Shown here: positions 22,745 to 32,770 of the stretch, piece after piece
Position numbering within the stretch: the first letter of the stretch is position 1
Layout: every line of letters starts with the position of its first letter
Origin: Diplonema japonicum
Taxonomy: Eukaryota; Euglenozoa; Diplonemea; Diplonemida; Diplonemidae
Assembly (NCBI GenBank): GCA_964019335.1
Contig: OZ025710.1
Location: 310,001-374,000 of the forward strand
Direction: 5' to 3'
DNA length: 64,000 nucleotides
Program-made: the position numbers and the translations under genes
Notes under the pieces: model-generated
Database searches by the model: none
What the model was told of the DNA's origin: nothing
The model's input: only the letters and a program-made list of their open reading frames with translations

Positions 22745-25316
22745 ATGACCGGCCAGACCACACAAAATCTTATTGAGTCCTTACAACTGAGTCCTGAGCA
22801 TCCCTCACCACCACCTTCACCTTCCGAAAACACGAGCTGCAAGACAAATCGAGACAAGGAAATGCCTTGCCTACTAGCTGATCCTATGGGCAGTATTCAA
22901 GTGCAGCAAGTCACACCACCGAGATCCCCTCCAAGGGGAGATGCTACCGCTGTGAGAGGAAACGCGGACTTGGGCTTTTTAAGGCTACCATCGGGTGATA
23001 TAAGGCCGAACTCCGCACCGGCTGTGATCGCGAGTATGAGTTGTTTTCATTTTCATTACATTTAATCTCATTACAGAACTACCATTGAAACCCTTAACAG
23101 GCCAGATACAAGATCTGGCAGGCAATGTGAATGGGAGCCCTCAAGCGGGAGGGGAGGCCGATTCAATTTTAGACTCGTATCTAGCACAGTCGGAGAAGGC
23201 TCCGGGAGGCCTGCTTTCAACACCGATACAAGGGTCCTTGGATTTCAACTTTCCAGTTGCCGGAGATTCTGGGGAGCAGCAGTCCTTTGTTTCCATCAGT
23301 CTAGAACAGGAACTGAGGAGAGACGCAGAGGCAAGGGGTAGGTCCCTGTCTCCAACACGGTCCACATTTGAACACGGTGTTCACATAGCACAGGTCTTCG
23401 AGAAACCAGAATGTAATATCATCAACGAGAGCAACCCAGCAGCGCAGGATTCCAATGAAACCAGCGACGATCTGTCGGTATGTATAGCAAAAACAAAAAA
23501 AAAAAGGGAAGAAGAAAAAAAAAAAAATAGAAACTCCGAGTCCAACAGCAGCAGCTTGCCACCCAACTTCGGTTCCTGCAAGAACAGGAATGGGCGATAC
23601 TCGACAAGAGGAGCGGATCGTCACTGGGAGAACAGCAGGGCAAGACGTCGGAGGGGTCGCAAAAAGAGGAAGAGGTGTATTTACAGGTAATTGAAATTGA
23701 GGGTAAAAAGAGAAAAAAAAACATAACGCACCGCAGGGCGTGGGGGAACGTGGGGGACCGATGACAGCATCATCTCCAGGGACGAGCCTGAACACCACCC
23801 CCTCTACACTTCCTTCTTCAGCGCCGATGGACTCCAAGCCCCCCCCAGCACTGAACCCACCGTTGTTGTCGCCAAGTGTGGTATGAGTATTTAAAAAAGA
23901 AGTTTTTAAAAAAAAAAAAGCTTGATTTGAACAAAAATCCGTACCCTCCTGGGCAGAGGTTGGACACGTTTGTGGGGCACATCGGGCTGGTTGCCAAAGA
24001 CCAACATGGGTTTGAGGAAACAACTTACTTTTTTTTTTTCTAAAAAAAAAAAAAATTCCCCCCCCAGATGCCGATTCCTGCAGAAGCTATGCGAGGAAGG
24101 CAACCAACGGGAAATCGCCATCATCTTCGACGAAGTGGTACCCTTAACGGGCGAGCTCATGGTCGATCCATTCGGGAACTACCTCATGCAGAGGTTGTGC
24201 GAGTACTGCTCGGAGACACAACGAACAGTGTTAATACAGAAAGTGACAGGAGAAATACCAGGGGTGAGCGCGAACATGCACGGGACAAGGGCGGTACAGA
24301 AAGTAGTGGACCATCTCCGCACACCCCAACACGTAGCCATTATGCGAGACGCCCTGTCAAAACACACTGTGACGATGGTGAAAGACCTCAACGGCAACCA
24401 CGTCATTCAGAAATGTCTGCAGAAGTTCGACTCTGCCAACAAACAGTTCATCTATGACGCCGTGACCAAGCAGCTACAGGACGTAGCAATGCACCGGCAT
24501 GGGTGCTGTGTTCTACAAAGATGCATCGATTTTGGAGCACCCGAACAAAAGATGCAGCTTGCAACTGAGGTAGTTGCCAATGCATTGATACTTGTGCAGG
24601 ACCCTTATGGCAACTATGTGGTGCAGTATGTGCTGGATATGGATGTCCCGGTGATTACGAAGAAAATGATTTCTAATTTCTGTGGGTCGTTGTGCGATCT
24701 TGCGATGAACAAGTTCTCCTCAAATGTCATTGAAAAGTGTATCAAGCTGGCCACACCCGACGCAAGGGCACCGCTTCTTGATGAGCTCTGCGACCCCACC
24801 GTGCTTCCCCGTATGCTTCAAGACCAGTTCGCGAATTACGTGGTTCAAACAGCATTGACAAAGGCTACTCCACATGAATTTAACATGTTGTGCCATGCCA
24901 TTAGACCCTTCTTGCATGTTATCAGGAACACACCACATGGGAAGCGTATTGAAATGAAGATCAACAGAAAACCTGAGCCGCCCACATCTCCCGGCACCAT
25001 GCCCTTGAAAAACCCTTCTCGAGGTGGGGGAGGGTCTCGAGGATCGCCTCTTTCCGCACCTAGCAACACCATACAGTACATTGCCGAGAAGGACCCTCGA
25101 GGGGAAAAGCGGGGTGCTGGGTACACACAAGGAAACCAGAATTGGAACTCTTCTGGCCCACCACCTGTGTCGGCTTACAATAACAATATTCCTAACATTG
25201 TTGCGCACCAACAAGCAAGGCCACCACGCAGACAGAGGTTAAGAGCTGACGCCCCTGCTTATGCTCCCAGAAAGTTAGAACTACATGCAGGTGTCCCACC
25301 TACAGCTCAGTGGTAA
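22745..25316 (+). CDS. Pumilio/PUF-family RNA-binding protein, six exons
   Basis: This is a sequence-specific mRNA 3'-UTR binder and post-transcriptional regulator. Exons are 22745-23033, 23077-23477, 23531-23686, 23737-23880, 23921-24009 and 24068-25316 (776 codons, 775 aa). Introns are 43, 53, 50, 40 and 58 nt. The last junction rebuilds the first PUF repeat (KDQHG|CRFLQKL). All eight repeats are visible. Their base-reading residues are, from repeat 1 to 8: C-Q, N-Q, T-Q, N-Q, C-Q, N-Q, S-E and N-Q. By the known PUF code these read A, U, A, U, A, U, G, U, so the predicted target is 5'-UGUAUAUA-3', a canonical Pumilio site. The N-terminal 300 residues are Ser/Pro/Gln-rich and disordered; the tail is Gly/Pro/Asn/Arg-rich. 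In genomes with polycistronic transcription, PUF proteins are major gene regulators. Confidence 0.95.
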
Positions 25317-25352
25317 AGAGGGGGGTGATTCTTTTTCCAAAGAATTGAAGGG

Positions 25353-25398
<46 letters not shown>

Positions 25399-26521
25399 TG
25401 TACCATCATCCACTTCTCTTCCCACTTCTGCCTCTCTCTCTCCTCATTTTTGGACGCAGCCATTTGAGGGGAGGGTTTTTTTTTTTTTTTTTTTTTTCCC
25501 CCTTTTTTTTTTCTTACTCAGAGAATTTAGGGAACCCCCCCGACAACAAAAAAGGATAAAAAAGAAAAGAAAGGGGGGAAAGGAAAAAAGGCGAACAACG
25601 TTTCTTAACAGAAAACAACAATTACAAACACACACCCACGACACACACACAAATGGAGTGATTTGAAAAAAAAAAATGAAAGGGGGGAAAAAAAAGGGAA
25701 ATTAAAATGGCTTCTCCCTACTTCGCCCCGTTTCTGTTTTTATTCTTTTTGTGCTTTTTTTTATTATTTCCCTGCGGTGGGATAGTCGCCAACACTTCTT
25801 TCCCATCATGGCGCATCGTCTCTTCTTTTTTTTTCCCCTTTTTTCTTCTCTCTCTTTTTTTTTTCTTCTTCTCTATTTGTCCGCCCACCGCCCCCATTCA
25901 CCACTTTTTATGGCGAGCAGAACCACTTGTTATTGTAGTTATCAAAAAAAAAGAGGATGTTTGACAGTGGCATATGTGTTACATAGAATCTCTTTTCTCT
26001 GGTAAAAATTTTGTAACTGTTACGCACAAGCAAATGCTAACACGCCTATTTTCTTTTTTTTTATTTATTTTTCTTTTTATTTTACTTTATTTATTTACAT
26101 ACAAATGGAACGAAAAGAAAGAAGAAGCGGAAACAAAAAAAAAAAGAAACAAATACATTTTGCACCCCTTTCCCCCCCCCCTTTTTATTTTTATTCCTCT
26201 CTATTCTTCCTCTCATCATGCTTTTTTTCTTCTTCTTTTTTTTTTTTCCACTCCATTGTCGGCCCAAACACCCTCTGGTGAAGAAGGGGAAGAAAAAAGA
26301 GGAAAAAAACGGCAAACTCTGTGCAGGGGAAAGTTGGATTTTTTTTTAGAAAAAAAAAAAAAGAAAAAAAAGAAACATAATTTTTTTTCCACCTTTTTTT
26401 TTTTTTTTTTTTTTCCCTTCAAAGCACCTTTTTTTTTTTTTTTTTTTTTTTTTTTTGCCCTCCCACTGCTTTTCTCATACAATACAAAAAAAAAAGGGGG
26501 ATTTTTAGGGGGGAAAAAAAA
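25317..26521. other. 1.2 kb low-complexity spacer with 43-base T run
   Basis: This spacer has almost pure T at 25354-25396, then alternating T-, A- and C-rich blocks, and more long T runs near 26396-26456. Open frames here encode only poly-Phe or poly-Lys and are not genes. The spacer ends in GGGGGGAAAAAAAA directly before the next start codon. Confidence 0.7.
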
Positions 26522-28009
26522 ATGCCCTTAAAACCTGGTAATAGACTGTTATATCGTGGTGTGACGAGGGTGAATGTGGTAAAAGAAAATTGGAAGGCAG
26601 CGGCAAGACGAAATGATTTGTACGGGCTAAGGGGTCGAAAAGCAGCGGAAAAAAAAGAATATGAAGCACCGCAAACACAAAAGAGCGTTTGGGGAGGTGA
26701 GTTCAAAGTGACGAAAAAACTAATGCAGTTCGACAGCAAACCAAAAGGCGTGATAAACACACAGATGGAGAGGAACACCAGAATTGAAGACTTAAACAAA
26801 GGCGGGTTCCAAGACAGCATCCACATAAATAAAAATAAAACACCCGAACAACAAACTATCAAAGCGAACCTGGCAAAGGACGCAGCGAGAAGGGTACGGG
26901 AATTCCTATTCAAAAACATCGAAAAAAACGAAGGCGCGCCGCCTGTGTCCGACATGTTATGCGAGCTCATCCTCAATCACACAGACAAGTCAAAACCAGA
27001 TGTGATACAGTCTATCAAAGCTGCGAACCACGAGATCCCTCTTGCCCTCTACCACCTTGACCAAGAACATCCTCGGCAACCACACTCCGGTGTTGTATCC
27101 GCAGAGATAATCCAGGACTATGGAGGTGCCGTGATCCGATTGGAGTGCGAGACAGTGGAACGATCACTCGGCGAAGGTTTCTTAAGACTGGCAAAACGGA
27201 TTTCAAGAACGGCAGCCATGCTACCCATGAACACACCCCCAGACAAGGTTCTTCAAGAGCTTCTGACCACCCAGCTGACGGACTCCGATGTTTATGTGTG
27301 CGATGAACTGATCAAAGCCTCAACATCGTGGGGTGAAACCGTTACCGTAACATCAGCCTCGCTGGTCCCTTCGCCTGAAGGGTCTCTGTTTGGGTGGTAT
27401 GTACACAACCCAAGGGATCTCTATCCTGGACAGGGTGCTGGCATTGCATTTGTGACGTTCTTGCTGTCCGACTCCGACACACAGCTCCTCGAACCCGAGT
27501 GGATGCAACGGCTGCAGGACACTATCCCCGCACGGCTTGCCGAGCACTGTCTGTTGGAACCGTTGTATCGAAACAAAGGCGGGAGGATACTCAAACAGAC
27601 GCTTGTATCGCCTCTCACACCAGCGGAGCACCGTAGGTACCCCACCTACACCCCTACCGTGTACGACTGGCTGGAGGATGAGATGTACCGTGCCAGGGTA
27701 ACTGCGTCGCGGTTCGGGCTTGTTTCCACGGTGCTCTCTCCTAACCCTGCGACGCGTACCTGGGTATCACTGTCCGCCGAGGCGCATCGTTACGATAAGT
27801 TCAGCTCTCGTACAGACCCACCACCGGCAGCAGACGGCAGTAGGAACATGCAGGCGGAAAACACCCGTATCAAAGCCGACCACAAAGAAGAGGAGCTGTG
27901 GTTCAACGAACCCGGACAGATGACAGAAACCGAGCTTCAGGAGGAGCAGAAAAACTCAAACGACGATGGGTTTGAGACAGACGACGAGCTGATGCGGAAG
28001 GGCGTGTAG
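26522..28009 (+). CDS. EF-Ts-like protein, probably mitochondrial translation elongation factor
   Basis: EF-Ts recycles GDP from EF-Tu. The middle of this 495-residue protein follows the EF-Ts layout. A helical N-terminal module ends in SAEIIQDYGGAVIRLECET (compare the EF-Ts segment ending in VNCETDFV). Next comes FLRLAKRISRTAA, then the second core half ELIKASTSWGETVTV (compare KxGENI), FGWYVHNP (compare YVHG), a Gly-Ile-Ala-Phe-Val strand, and a C-terminal block resembling the human TSFM end (LVSPLTPAEHRRYPTYTPTV). The DFV of the EF-Tu contact motif is replaced by VER, and the protein is longer than usual at both ends. It starts at an ATG preceded by an A run. The assignment rests on motif order, not close identity, so it could be a diverged paralogue that no longer exchanges nucleotide. 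Confidence 0.62.
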   Translation: MPLKPGNRLLYRGVTRVNVVKENWKAAARRNDLYGLRGRKAAEKKEYEAPQTQKSVWGGEFKVTKKLMQFDSKPKGVINTQMERNTRIEDLNKGGFQDSIHINKNKTPEQQTIKANLAKDAARRVREFLFKNIEKNEGAPPVSDMLCELILNHTDKSKPDVIQSIKAANHEIPLALYHLDQEHPRQPHSGVVSAEIIQDYGGAVIRLECETVERSLGEGFLRLAKRISRTAAMLPMNTPPDKVLQELLTTQLTDSDVYVCDELIKASTSWGETVTVTSASLVPSPEGSLFGWYVHNPRDLYPGQGAGIAFVTFLLSDSDTQLLEPEWMQRLQDTIPARLAEHCLLEPLYRNKGGRILKQTLVSPLTPAEHRRYPTYTPTVYDWLEDEMYRARVTASRFGLVSTVLSPNPATRTWVSLSAEAHRYDKFSSRTDPPPAADGSRNMQAENTRIKADHKEEELWFNEPGQMTETELQEEQKNSNDDGFETDDELMRKGV

Positions 28010-28083
28010 TCCCCCCTCATTCCCCCCCCCCCTGTATCTACATTTTTAAACCTCCCATCAATACTAAAGAAGGGGGGTTAGCC

Positions 28084-30417
28084 ATGGACGCTGCAGTGGG
28101 GGGTCTGTTGGGCCTCCTAGAGGCACAGTCACGTGACACAGAGTCTTTCAGTCACATGGCAAAACTGATAGAAGCAAAATTGGGTGACGCTGGGATCATC
28201 CTAAGAAGGATACTGGCTCATGAAGAGGTCATGCAGCGCATGGAAGCGGTCAAGAACGAAAGGCCTGTGCGGAGGATCATGACCCCGCGTTACACAGAGC
28301 GCACACCAGAACTCCGTACGGTGCAAGAATCGGATTCTTTATCAGAAGGGACATCTGTCACAGCGTCGCCTTCTTCACAAGAAAGCGATGTTGGGAGTGA
28401 CACCTATGCTACGACAGCTACAGTGCCCAGTCCTATGGCAGCAACGTCACCGAGAACTGAACGGAGCCACCCCGTCGCAATGGGGTATCTGGCGAAGACT
28501 ACTCCAGCACGACGGCAGTCTTCCCCGCCCGTGATGTCTTCGTTGGGAGGGTTCTTTGCTCTGACGATCGACGGGCCCATGGAACCGCCATCCCCACCCC
28601 CTGCTGAGAGCCTTGCCACCACAGCTCGGAAATTTTCTTCATCAGGAATGTTGAAGGTCTCCGAGATGACACAGCGCGAATCCTCATATTCAATTAAAAA
28701 GGTTATGACAGCAACGGAGTCGGATTCATGGGAAGACAGCACGCAAGCAGTCGAGATAACATTCCCTGAGGAATACACCCCTGGTGAGGATCAAAGTGGA
28801 GGGGATAAGCATGTGGAGCATGATTTGTTCGCAGCGGCTGAGGAGTATGCTGATGATGAAATCGTGACGGTGGAAAGTGAAGTGGTGGCCCCCACCCCGC
28901 CGCCATTCGTGGAGACAAAGGAGATAGGTGTTATGGTGGATTCAGAGTTTTTACAGCTGGCCGAGTTCCGGTTTGGGGACAGCACAGGGGCTCCGCCGCC
29001 GCCACCGCCACAACCTCAAGTTGTGCAGCATTATGCACACCTACCACCGAACCCCTCTCCGCCTCCGTTGGAGACAACCTCGAGTCCTGATGTGTTGGTT
29101 TGTAGGTTGGTGTCGACAAGCGGAGCGTCTGGAAGCTCAGCAACAAACCCACCACCGCTGTCTCTTGCACCACCGTCGCCTTCGAATGATGCTGGGACAG
29201 ACAGAGAGGGGGGCGGGTCTCCGTTCCATTCACTGGTGTCGAAGAGGCGGCACTCCACGCAGTCGCCCTCCATGTTCGGGTACCGCAAGCAGACCACCAT
29301 TGCAAAGAACGTCGAGGTGTACAGCCCGTCCAGCAGCTCGCCTGCTCTGTCACCTACCGCGGACGATCCTAAGAAGCTGCGAGGGTCCTTGAAGCGGATC
29401 GACGCCTCGCGAAGGTACTCCACCGTGCACACAGACGACATCATGTTGGCGTTGAAGGAGAAGGCGGAACGTGCGAACAACGAGAAGCGAAAGGCAAGAA
29501 TCGAGAAAATCTCGAGGAAGGAGTCCAGCCACCGCGAGTCAGTAGAAAGCCTCGAACATACAGAAGGCGTCAATCTGTCCATAGTCAACGAAACACTGCT
29601 TGTCAGCGTGCAAGAGGAATATGACAGAATGGTCCTGCACAAACAGTTTGAAAACCCAGACTGGTGGAGCGAAGCGAGGTACCTTGAAAAAACCGACAGA
29701 AAAATCTGGGGCGGGGTGTATCCCAAAAGGGTTGTTGAGTATGAACGCCTGAAGCGGGGCGAATCAGAAGACAGGAGGAAGCTCGCTGACAACTTCAAGG
29801 TGATGCACCAAGCCATCCAATCATCGAAATACGAAACCACATTAACAACTGTGTCAGGCACAACACGAAGCACGACAGATTTAGTTGCATCCCCTGACCT
29901 GTCTGTGTACTATGGGGACACAGCGTTGAATGCGGCTAAACTTGTCGACGAAGTGTTGAAATCCCGTACGTGGAAGAAAAAAACAGATGCTCGCAAAGAT
30001 CCTCCAAAACCTTTCTATGTGAACCACAGTACAAAAGAACGTGTTTGGGACTTGAAGAGACATTTATGTGGGTTGAAGCAAGTTGAGTACCGTTCCAACC
30101 CACCTTTTTCGCACATTTATACCGCGTATTGTAAACGGTGCAAATTGTACTGGGAAGGAATCCCTAATAGATGGCGGTGCGACACCTGCTCCGCCGAGCT
30201 GTGGCAGCCCTCCTCCCATGACAACCTTGCCTCTAGGTACTGTGCTGCGTGTAAGCAGGACATCTCACGGAACCCGCCGTCGCACAGCGTCAACTGTAAG
30301 ATCTGCGGGCGGATATGTTGTAAGTCTTGCACGGCCACTGAGATCCCCCTTCCGCGTCTGGGGTATTCTGGTAAGACCCTTCTACCAGTGTGCACCGAAT
30401 GCCTTGGTGCTGGGTAG
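28084..30417 (+). CDS. FYVE-like zinc-finger protein with long disordered N-terminal region
   Basis: This 777-residue intronless gene encodes a largely Ser/Pro/Thr-rich, low-complexity N-terminal half with poly-Pro runs. A helical basic segment lies near residues 455-510. The C-terminus is Cys-rich and carries two modules. The first is a zinc-ribbon-like pair, YCKRCKLYW...WRCDTCSAELW. The second is a FYVE-like finger: YCAACKQDI, then HSVNCKICGRICCKSCTAT, then PRLGY, then VCTECL. FYVE fingers bind PI3P on endosomes, but the basic RHHC signature needed for lipid contact is VNCK here, so PI3P binding cannot be assumed. Membrane trafficking is a plausible role only. The previous gene ends 74 bases upstream. 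Confidence 0.72.
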   Translation: MDAAVGGLLGLLEAQSRDTESFSHMAKLIEAKLGDAGIILRRILAHEEVMQRMEAVKNERPVRRIMTPRYTERTPELRTVQESDSLSEGTSVTASPSSQESDVGSDTYATTATVPSPMAATSPRTERSHPVAMGYLAKTTPARRQSSPPVMSSLGGFFALTIDGPMEPPSPPPAESLATTARKFSSSGMLKVSEMTQRESSYSIKKVMTATESDSWEDSTQAVEITFPEEYTPGEDQSGGDKHVEHDLFAAAEEYADDEIVTVESEVVAPTPPPFVETKEIGVMVDSEFLQLAEFRFGDSTGAPPPPPPQPQVVQHYAHLPPNPSPPPLETTSSPDVLVCRLVSTSGASGSSATNPPPLSLAPPSPSNDAGTDREGGGSPFHSLVSKRRHSTQSPSMFGYRKQTTIAKNVEVYSPSSSSPALSPTADDPKKLRGSLKRIDASRRYSTVHTDDIMLALKEKAERANNEKRKARIEKISRKESSHRESVESLEHTEGVNLSIVNETLLVSVQEEYDRMVLHKQFENPDWWSEARYLEKTDRKIWGGVYPKRVVEYERLKRGESEDRRKLADNFKVMHQAIQSSKYETTLTTVSGTTRSTTDLVASPDLSVYYGDTALNAAKLVDEVLKSRTWKKKTDARKDPPKPFYVNHSTKERVWDLKRHLCGLKQVEYRSNPPFSHIYTAYCKRCKLYWEGIPNRWRCDTCSAELWQPSSHDNLASRYCAACKQDISRNPPSHSVNCKICGRICCKSCTATEIPLPRLGYSGKTLLPVCTECLGAG

Positions 30418-30535
30418 AGAGTTCTTTCATGTAGATTTATTTATTTATTCCCCTCCCCCCTCGAAGACCTTGGGGAAAAAAAAATGGAAAAAAAAGGGGA
30501 GGAGGGAAGAGGGAAAAAAAAAAAAAAAAAAAAAA
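30418..30535. other. Short spacer ending in oligo(A)
   Basis: This T/C-rich then A-rich spacer ends in 22 consecutive A residues (30514-30535) that run directly into the next ATG. Confidence 0.5.
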
Positions 30536-30932
30536 ATGTTGCGTCACGGAATGCGTGGCATGGCACGCGCTGCCAGGAACAATGTGTTCAGTGGTGTGTA
30601 CAGGGAGGGAAAGGGAATGGGGGCATTTTATTTTTTAAAAAAAAATAATAATAATAATAATAATAAAATAAAATAAAAAGGTGGAGCAAACCAGTTGCCG
30701 AGGCATCTTTCGAGGTCGCTCCTTCCTGTGCAGACTAGGGCCGTGGGGTCATTGGTTATTGGTATGCATTAAGGGAAGAAGAAGGAAGAAAAAAAAAAAA
30801 ATACACCCAGGTTCCTCTCAGCCGGGGATCACGATTGCCGCACCTGAGGGCGATTTGGAGGTGGTGTCCCCCCTTCTTATGGACCTTTGGTATGCCAGCT
30901 TTATTCCTACCTCCCTTGTGGTCATTAGATGA
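30536..30932 (+). CDS. Small protein with mitochondrial-type presequence, three exons
   Basis: I predict exons 30536-30593, 30681-30761 and 30811-30932, giving 87 codons (86 aa). They are joined by GT-AG introns of 87 and 49 nt, the first full of TAA repeats. Phases match at both junctions and the frame ends at TGA. The first 40 residues are rich in Arg, Ala, Ser and Leu, lack acidic residues (MLRHGMRGMARAARNNVFSG, then a stretch with HLSRSLLPVQTRA) and look like a mitochondrial targeting sequence. The remaining 45 residues include acidic APEGDLEVV and end hydrophobic (WYASFIPTSLVVIR). The family is not recognised; a small respiratory-complex subunit is possible. A donor two bases later would change the frame and lose the stop, so I prefer the model given. 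Confidence 0.6.
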
Positions 30933-32363
30933 GAGGGGAGAAAAAAAAAAGAAAGAGTGAGAGAGAGAGAGAGAGAGAGACTATCCTTTTTTTTTTTTGT
31001 ATTTGTTTTGCTTTTTCTCCTTTCTTTTTCTTTTTTTCAGGCGTCCTGCCACATACCGCAGGTACCCTTAAATGTCTCTTTTCTTTTTTTTTTTTTTTTT
31101 TGCTTTATTTTTATCTTCTTTCTTTTTTATAAAAAAATAACAGGGGGTTAACAGGGCAGTGTACACTGGTCACTAGTTGTCTAATCGATAGGATTACTTG
31201 CTAATTGTCTTAAAAAGAGAAAGAAAGAAAAAAAAATATTTTGGAAAAAAAATAAAAAAAAGGATTGTATAGTTAATATTTTTTTTGGGGGGAGAAGAAT
31301 AAAACAATAAAAAGGAATCCTTTGTAGAAGAGAGAAAAAAAAAAGAGAAGAAAGGGAGAGAGAGGGAAAGGAAAGAGAAATAGACCCCCCCCCCCCTTTC
31401 GTCTTTCACATGTGTCTGTAAACCAAATAAATAAATAAATAAACAGGGGAATGGACATTCTGATGTTGCGTGAAGATGAGAGGACATCCTTCTTTTTTTT
31501 TGACGAAACAAAGAAAAAATGAAGAAAATAAAATAAAAGGGAATCATGAACCCTCTCTCTCTCTAACTCTCTATTCCCGTTTTTTTTTTCTCTTCTTTCG
31601 GACCCTTTCCTTTCAATTTAAATGAAAAAAAAAACACAAATCTACAGCGATTTTTCATTTGCAAGCCTAGGCATCAGAAGCCGCCAGTGAAGTTAAAATA
31701 CTCAGAAAAAAAAAGAAAGAAAGAGGCGATATTTTTTTTCTCTCTATGTCTCTCACTCTTATCTCTTTTCTCTTCTTTTTTTCACCCCTCTCAATTTTTT
31801 TTTCAAAAAAAAAAATATTAATAAAAAATTACAGCCAAATTATCTCCCTCCAGAGTACGATGCTAAGCCTATCTGAGGTTGATTGACTTAAAAAAATTTA
31901 AAAAAAAAAAGAAGAGTGAAATAGAGAGAAAAGGAAGGAAAAAAAGGGAAAGATTGAAAAAAAAAAGAAGAAAATAAAAGAAAGAGGTATCGAAATGTAT
32001 CTGAGGATATACGTATCGAGAATGAAAAAGAAAGAAAAAAAGAAACAGAAGCTCCCCATAAGAGACCGCTGCTGCTTGTCTTGTCCAAAAAAAAAAAAAA
32101 ATCTATTTTTTTTTACCCCCACTCCATTGTTCACCCAACCTACCGCATCATATATTTTTTTTTCTTCTTTCGCACGAAATTTTTTAATTTTGGTCATTCC
32201 TCTTTTTTTTTTTTTTTTTTTTTACCCCCGTGTTTCTTTTCCCCCCCTCCTTTTTTTTTCACCTGCTTTTTTATAAAAACGAAAAAAAAAAAAAAATGTA
32301 TCGAAAAAAAGGGTGTGATTTTTATGATCATCTTCCCTCCTAAAAAATAAAATAAAAAAAAAA
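30933..32363. other. 1.4 kb low-complexity spacer
   Basis: This spacer consists of long GA, T, A and C runs, including a (GA) repeat near 30957-30980. Three short islands of ordinary sequence stand out (31141-31205, 31655-31700, 31830-31890), as does the 44-bp repeat at 31039-31082. Open frames here are poly-Phe, poly-Lys or GA-repeat artefacts. No coding gene is credible. Confidence 0.6.
31039..31082 (+). repeat. 44-bp intergenic repeat, copy 1
   Basis: This block is exactly identical to 46325-46368. It begins with AG right after a long T/C tract, contains CCTGC...GCAGG able to form a 5-bp stem, and ends in a T run. It lies 107 bases after the stop of the small mitochondrial-type gene. It is not low complexity, so identity by chance is very unlikely. 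The function is unknown. Confidence 0.85.
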
Positions 32364-32669
32364 ATGAACCCCCCCGAGCGTGCACAGGCGATTCTAGAGC
32401 TTTCATCCCTCCTTAGCAGGTATAAGGAGGGTCTAAGACAATGGGGGGAAGGCACAAATTTGGTTCTAGACTGCGAAAAAACTGCAGCGGCCCAGCGAGA
32501 AGCACTCTACGGAGTGCGCACGGAGGACGCAACAACAGAATACTGTGAGAAAGCAACCATCGAAAAAAAACCCGAAGGCGCGAAAACACCCGAAGGGTAC
32601 ACCGAGGTACGGATGAGTTTTGCAGCGATAACACCGAAAGAAAAACTGAAATGGCACATCGTGATATAA
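32364..32669 (+). CDS. Small protein of unknown function (101 aa)
   Basis: An ordinary-complexity frame starts at an ATG preceded by eleven A residues, the same start context as its neighbours, and ends 101 bases before the kinesin ATG. The protein is predicted soluble and helical at the N-terminus (RAQAILELSSLLSRYKEGL), with mixed charge afterwards (ATIEKKPEGAKTPEGYTEV). It has no signal peptide, membrane segment or known motif. The surrounding spacer is homopolymeric, so this island of normal codon use is likely a real gene. The family is not recognised. Confidence 0.65.
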   Translation: MNPPERAQAILELSSLLSRYKEGLRQWGEGTNLVLDCEKTAAAQREALYGVRTEDATTEYCEKATIEKKPEGAKTPEGYTEVRMSFAAITPKEKLKWHIVI

Positions 32670-32770
32670 AAGAATACATACTTTATTTTTTTTTTTTTTT
32701 GTTTTTTTTTTAAATAAAAAAAAAAACCATAAATCCCACCCAGGGGAAAAAAAAAAAAAAAAAAAAAAAA

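Noticed and set aside
25974-26531. 185-residue frame in the spacer before the EF-Ts-like gene
   Set aside because: It is made of poly-Phe, poly-Lys and poly-Pro from homopolymer DNA, with no ordinary codon use.
31039-31082. Idea that the 44-bp repeat is a spliced-leader RNA gene, because an internal CAG|GTACCC could be the exon-donor border after about 22 bases
   Set aside because: The part after the supposed donor is only about 20 bases before the T run, with no Sm-like site. It is also preceded by an acceptor-like AG rather than a promoter, and it does not match leader sequences I know.
31194-32350. Several overlapping Phe- and Lys-rich frames on both strands
   Set aside because: They are low-complexity artefacts in the intergenic spacer.
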